A DNA stretch of 64,000 bases from Sthenelais limicola (taxonomy: Eukaryota > Annelida > Polychaeta > Phyllodocida > Sigalionidae). The stretch is taken from contig OW804097.1 in the NCBI GenBank assembly GCA_942159475.1, positions 53,960,986-54,024,985 on the forward strand. The letters are read 5' to 3'. A program made the translations under genes and the position numbers. Below the pieces are notes generated by a model. It had not been told where the DNA came from, did no database searches, and saw only the letters and a list, made by a program, of their open reading frames with translations. Positions 60,804-64,000 of the stretch are shown here, piece by piece. Position 1 is the first letter of the stretch, and each line of letters begins with the position of its first letter.

Positions 60804-61601
60804 TTAATTATTTATTAGATATTTACTGAATTTCCATACTCCGGGTCCTCTTGCTTCTTCATATGATTTCATAACGAAAGAGATCAGATTATGGTCAGAA
60901 TGTTCACATATAGAATTATCCACACTTCTCACATCATTTCTTAACATAGAACTGATTATACAGTAGTCTAAACGCGAGCTTTGGCCGCGTCTCTCCCAAG
61001 TCGACATATTAGAACCTATAGGAGACATTTCCTTTATAATGTCACACAAGTCGAAATCATTTATAATTTTTATCATTTCTTTCAGCCCTACAAATTTGGC
61101 GTGCTGATTATTCTCAAGGTTTAAAAACTCATCTTCAGGCATTATGTTCAGATTAAAATCACCCATTAGAACGATTGATCTGTCTACCTTGGAATCTAGA
61201 ATACCTCTAAGAGTGTTACACATGGTCAACTGATCACTATACATGTCCTTAGTTGGGAAATACAGGGAAAAGATAGAGTACTCCCTTTGCTCAATTGTAA
61301 CATCAATATATGCAATTCTGCCGATGCTATCACCACCTTTACATGAGATATCTATATCGAGATCTTTTGATATAAGCAGAGCTACGCCTCTTGCGTTGCT
61401 TTTACCATGTATGAAATGTGACTTCCCCTGCCATTGATTGGCCCAAATTTTGACACTACTAAAAACACTATGTGTCTCCTGCAGAGCGAAAATAGAGTTT
61501 CTTTTTTTATTTAAGAATCTAAAGAGAGCCTTTCTTTTCTTAATACTGGCGGCACCATTAACATTCAAAGAATAAAAGTTTATGTTATTGTTACCCTCCA
61601 T
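60804..61601 (-). CDS. LINE ORF2, endonuclease part (ends at premature stop)
   Basis: 265 residues of an exonuclease-endonuclease-phosphatase domain that nicks target DNA to prime reverse transcription. Catalytic blocks are visible: FYSLNVNG (N13), ALQETH (E42), LMGDFNLN (D148, N150), SRLDYCIIS and EHSDHNLISF (D236, H237). It starts MEGNNNINFYSLNVNG at 61,601. It ends at a TAA (60,804-60,806) just after GPGVWKFSKYLINN. The same frame resumes at once with EYVS and the RT segment, so one base change probably created the stop. Confidence 0.93.
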   Translation of the reverse strand: MEGNNNINFYSLNVNGAASIKKRKALFRFLNKKRNSIFALQETHSVFSSVKIWANQWQGKSHFIHGKSNARGVALLISKDLDIDISCKGGDSIGRIAYIDVTIEQREYSIFSLYFPTKDMYSDQLTMCNTLRGILDSKVDRSIVLMGDFNLNIMPEDEFLNLENNQHAKFVGLKEMIKIINDFDLCDIIKEMSPIGSNMSTWERRGQSSRLDYCIISSMLRNDVRSVDNSICEHSDHNLISFVMKSYEEARGPGVWKFSKYLINN

Positions 61602-61651
61602 TGTTATAGGTTAACAGGTCTTAAATTAACACAACTTTAAAAACACATTTC

Positions 61652-63085
61652 TTAAGCGGCATCTTGCAAGACCTCCATTTTGTCTTCCTCAATCTGGGCA
61701 TGGTCCTGGGCATGGGCTTGGGCTTGTTCAGCTTCGGCGACTTTTTCCCTGAGCCTATTCCTGACGGTCATCCAAGAACGACCAAGGAGATTACCATCTT
61801 TCTGCCACTTTTCTTGTGTGAGGACGTCGCTGTCATGTAGGCCGATGCCTATTCCCCAAATAGACTTGACGGGTGAGGCTTCATCAATGGTCTTGTTATC
61901 TGTGGCTAGCAGATAGGATGCGATATGGTCATTGTTCTTTACTTTCCTCCTTAGACCTCTCAACAAGATCTCTTCTCTCGACTCCTCCCATTTGTCCCAT
62001 ATGTCGTCTGATACATATGCCCCCAGGGCAAACTTACATCTGACCGGGTCTTCCAGGGTCATGATCATCTCCGCCTTTTGGACGTCATCGTCCATCATAG
62101 CCTTGGCATAAGCGAGGTACTGCTCCATGCAGTTGTACCATTTCTTGTTGACCTTGAAGTTGGCCATGTAATGGTTGGAGAGAGGACATTCTTTCGTAAA
62201 GAAGACGAAGGTCGTGTCGTTCTCTCTTTTGGCGAGGAAACCAGGAGTGAACCTTTTGGGCAACATTTCAAGCTGATTGAACATGAACCGTCTATTGTCT
62301 AGGATTACATCCCCATTTGCATTGATCACGTTCTCATAGTGAAGAGATGCCCTGGCGGCAGCCACGCAGGGCCTAGCCCTTGAGATCCTCTTCCTAATGA
62401 CCTCCAGGAGGTCTTTGCGGAGCCAGTATTTTCTTTTTCCTTCCTCGTTTACCTCATGTTCTAGGTTACTCCTCTTATTCCATACAATGCGAACATCCTT
62501 TAGGCATTCAAAGGTGACGATGATAGGGGCGTATTTGCCTCTGCCTAATCTCCTGGCCTCATATTGAATCGCCTTCGAGACACCCATGTATCTCTCGAAG
62601 ATAAAAGCTGCCATGTTTTTACACTGTAGGTCATCTTCTACATCCCCCTCCTTTTCCGCACCGTCAAGCACTAGGTTCAGTTCAAGGTCTTTTATTTTTT
62701 CCTTGATCAGCTCCTCTTCGTTTCTGACAGAGGTCGCTTCTGCTACCACTAACCTGTGATCATTTTTCCTGACCATATTCATTCTGATCACTTCCAGCTC
62801 CTCTCCTTGTTTAATCAGAGCTTCTTCCATTTCATCGGTTCTTTGGTCACGAGTAAAGTTCTCACCTTCGATTAAGTCCAGCCTTTCCTCATGTTTGACC
62901 AGCTTTTTGGTATTCGCCTCCGATGTACCGGCAATTTGGGTTTTAATCTCCTGAAACATTTTCATAACGTCCTCGTTGGAGACCCCGGCCATGTTGATGG
63001 CTTGCTTTTTATGCACCACTTCAGCCGTATCAGATTCCTCCCTTTTCCTTTTATCTGTGCTCAAAACGTTTGCCGTAGACATCAA
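61652..63085 (-). CDS. LINE ORF1 protein with coiled coil and NADAR domain
   Basis: 477 residues. Residues 1-30 are basic and acidic. About 35-135 is a long charged coiled coil (MKMFQEIKTQ ... EEELIKEKIKDLELNL), presumably for oligomerisation. About 135-240 looks like the RRM-like nucleic-acid chaperone region of L1/Tx1 ORF1 (QYEARRLGRGKYAPIIVTF). About 292-447 matches the NADAR/YbiA fold: CPLSNHYMANFKVNKKWYNC, MEQYLAYAKAM, WEESREEILLRGLRRK, LLATDNKTIDEASPVKSIWG, then NLLGRSWMTVRNRL. Residues 450-477 are a Gln/Ala/Glu-rich tail. Bacterial NADAR proteins cleave N-glycosidic bonds, either in riboflavin-pathway intermediates or by removing ADP-ribose from guanine bases. The conserved acidic and aromatic positions (E321, W366, W410-G411) are kept, so activity is plausible but not shown. 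The ATG at 63,085 is the first in a frame that stays open throughout. Confidence 0.92.
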   Translation of the reverse strand: MMSTANVLSTDKRKREESDTAEVVHKKQAINMAGVSNEDVMKMFQEIKTQIAGTSEANTKKLVKHEERLDLIEGENFTRDQRTDEMEEALIKQGEELEVIRMNMVRKNDHRLVVAEATSVRNEEELIKEKIKDLELNLVLDGAEKEGDVEDDLQCKNMAAFIFERYMGVSKAIQYEARRLGRGKYAPIIVTFECLKDVRIVWNKRSNLEHEVNEEGKRKYWLRKDLLEVIRKRISRARPCVAAARASLHYENVINANGDVILDNRRFMFNQLEMLPKRFTPGFLAKRENDTTFVFFTKECPLSNHYMANFKVNKKWYNCMEQYLAYAKAMMDDDVQKAEMIMTLEDPVRCKFALGAYVSDDIWDKWEESREEILLRGLRRKVKNNDHIASYLLATDNKTIDEASPVKSIWGIGIGLHDSDVLTQEKWQKDGNLLGRSWMTVRNRLREKVAEAEQAQAHAQDHAQIEEDKMEVLQDAA

Positions 63086-64000
63086 GTTTCACTGACTTAT
63101 CTATATTACCGAACAAGAGTTTGAAAAATGGCCGGATGTTTACTTTGGGCAGTCTCTTCCGGTCTCTACCAGTTGCGCATGCACAGGACGTGCGACAGAA
63201 TCTGGGTCGGTGTGACCTGAATAATATACTTCCGTTTCTGGGCTTTCCCGCTTCTGACAAGTGTTTTGAAAAGTCACGAATAAAGTATTTACCGTCAGGG
63301 TCTAACGTTGTGAATTTTACCGGTTTTATCCTGGTCTGCCGAACAGTTCTAACAGAGTTGTTTTCAGTATCCTATAGAGATCGCTATCCAGACCATGTGC
63401 GTTAAGACGGAAGTGTACTAGTGCGCATGTCCGGCGGCTATTTCAATTGTCTAACATATAACTTATCAATATAACTCACATCCAAGGTAACAAACATCCA
63501 CAGGATCATAAAAACAGTCTTTAGGTCCTTGTTCAACACCTTGCTAGGTTATTTGTCTTCTCGATGTATATATAGCACGATCTGGCCTGGTTTTAACATC
63601 CACCGTGGAGAGACCCAGGAGGCCAAGATGGCTACCGTGTAGTCACCCACGAAGCATGTGCAGTCACAGAAAACGTAAAGATCCAGAAAACTATCGTCCG
63701 TGTAAAAGGGAATTCGACACCCAGAGAGTTCTATGATGCTTTATAAAGCTTTCTGCCAACAAATTTGGTGGCGGTCGGGATGCAAATCTGAAAAAAAAGG
63801 GGACGTAGAGGCGCGGGCCTATCGGAACACCTTTTCACGTTTGCTACCAAACCGGAAGCTGGCCTTTAAAAATTAAGGTATTAGTTTAAAGACAAATTGA
63901 CCCATGATTGATCTGCATAAATTGTCCAGACAAGACTGCACTGACGCACAAATACAAACACGCAATTTATTTTATGCTTGTGTAATCGCGATATCTTATA
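63086..64000 (-). other. LINE 5' UTR and flank
   Basis: Sequence just upstream of ORF1 is higher in G+C and probably holds the LINE 5' UTR with its internal promoter, perhaps up to about 63,420. Beyond it I see a ccaagatggc YY1-like motif (63,623-63,632) and no coding exon. I could not locate a target duplication that would fix the element's end. Confidence 0.4.

Larger units (their letters stand above)
57736..63085 (-). mobile_element. Near-complete L1/Tx1-type LINE with NADAR-bearing ORF1
   Basis: The two-ORF element is read right to left. ORF1 (61,652-63,085) is followed 50 bp later by ORF2, which runs from 61,601 to the stop at 57,736. ORF2 has an apurinic-type endonuclease, a reverse transcriptase with the FADD active site and a C-terminal CCHC-type knuckle. 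This order and the FADD form fit the L1/Tx1 group. ORF2 is broken by one stop codon and a ~100-bp insertion, so this copy should not be able to move on its own. Otherwise the frames are open for over 5 kb, so the insertion is young. The 5' UTR probably extends right of 63,085 and the 3' UTR left of 57,736; neither end nor a target duplication was found. It lies upstream of, or in an intron of, CHMP1, in the same orientation. Confidence 0.95.

Noticed and set aside
61680..62302. Plus-strand frames opposite LINE ORF1
   Set aside because: They are shadows of ORF1 on the other strand.

Overview
The window looks like nuclear DNA from a marine-type invertebrate animal. It is AT-rich and its genes carry spliced introns with GT/AG borders. 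There are no operons or ribosome binding sites, and the spaces are filled with LINE, LTR, SINE and MITE debris. I cannot name the phylum. Two conserved animal genes are certain, both on the minus strand: an anoctamin (TMEM16) membrane protein and the ESCRT-III subunit CHMP1. The third major object is a nearly complete minus-strand LINE of the L1/Tx1 type.

Layout. From 1,731 to 30,774 lie at least fourteen exons of the anoctamin gene, read right to left. They cover the N-terminal cytosolic/dimerisation region through transmembrane helix 5. The 3' part of the gene (pore helices with the calcium-binding residues) lies beyond the left edge. The gene shows three signs of alternative splicing: two possible first exons of the same phase (30.7 kb and 24.2 kb), two homologous 149-bp exons for the TM5 segment (2,515-2,663 and 1,731-1,879), and a possible early-termination exon at 2,317-2,440. 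Its introns hold short repeats, perfect hairpins and LINE tails.

From 31 to 53.7 kb no certain host gene was found. This stretch carries an LTR-like segment pattern continued from 27.6 kb, a 544-bp MITE, a 300-bp inverted-orientation repeat pair (39.0 and 46.7 kb), a decayed reverse-transcriptase fragment, a tRNA-derived SINE, a frameshifted gag fragment and a 411-bp solo LTR with a 4-bp target duplication. A possible small plus-strand gene (47,628-52,409) is offered with low confidence. From 53,723 to 55,070 lie the last three exons of CHMP1; the exon for its first ~37 residues was not found.

The LINE at 57.7-63.1 kb is the most interesting object. ORF1 (477 aa) has a coiled coil and an L1-ORF1-like RNA-binding region followed by a NADAR (YbiA-like N-glycosidase) domain. 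ORF2 (AP endonuclease, reverse transcriptase, zinc knuckle) is intact apart from one in-frame stop between endonuclease and RT, and a ~100-bp poly(A)-tailed insertion near its 3' end. A retrotransposon whose RNA-binding protein carries a domain that acts on ADP-ribose/N-glycosidic bonds is the best candidate here for an undescribed system.
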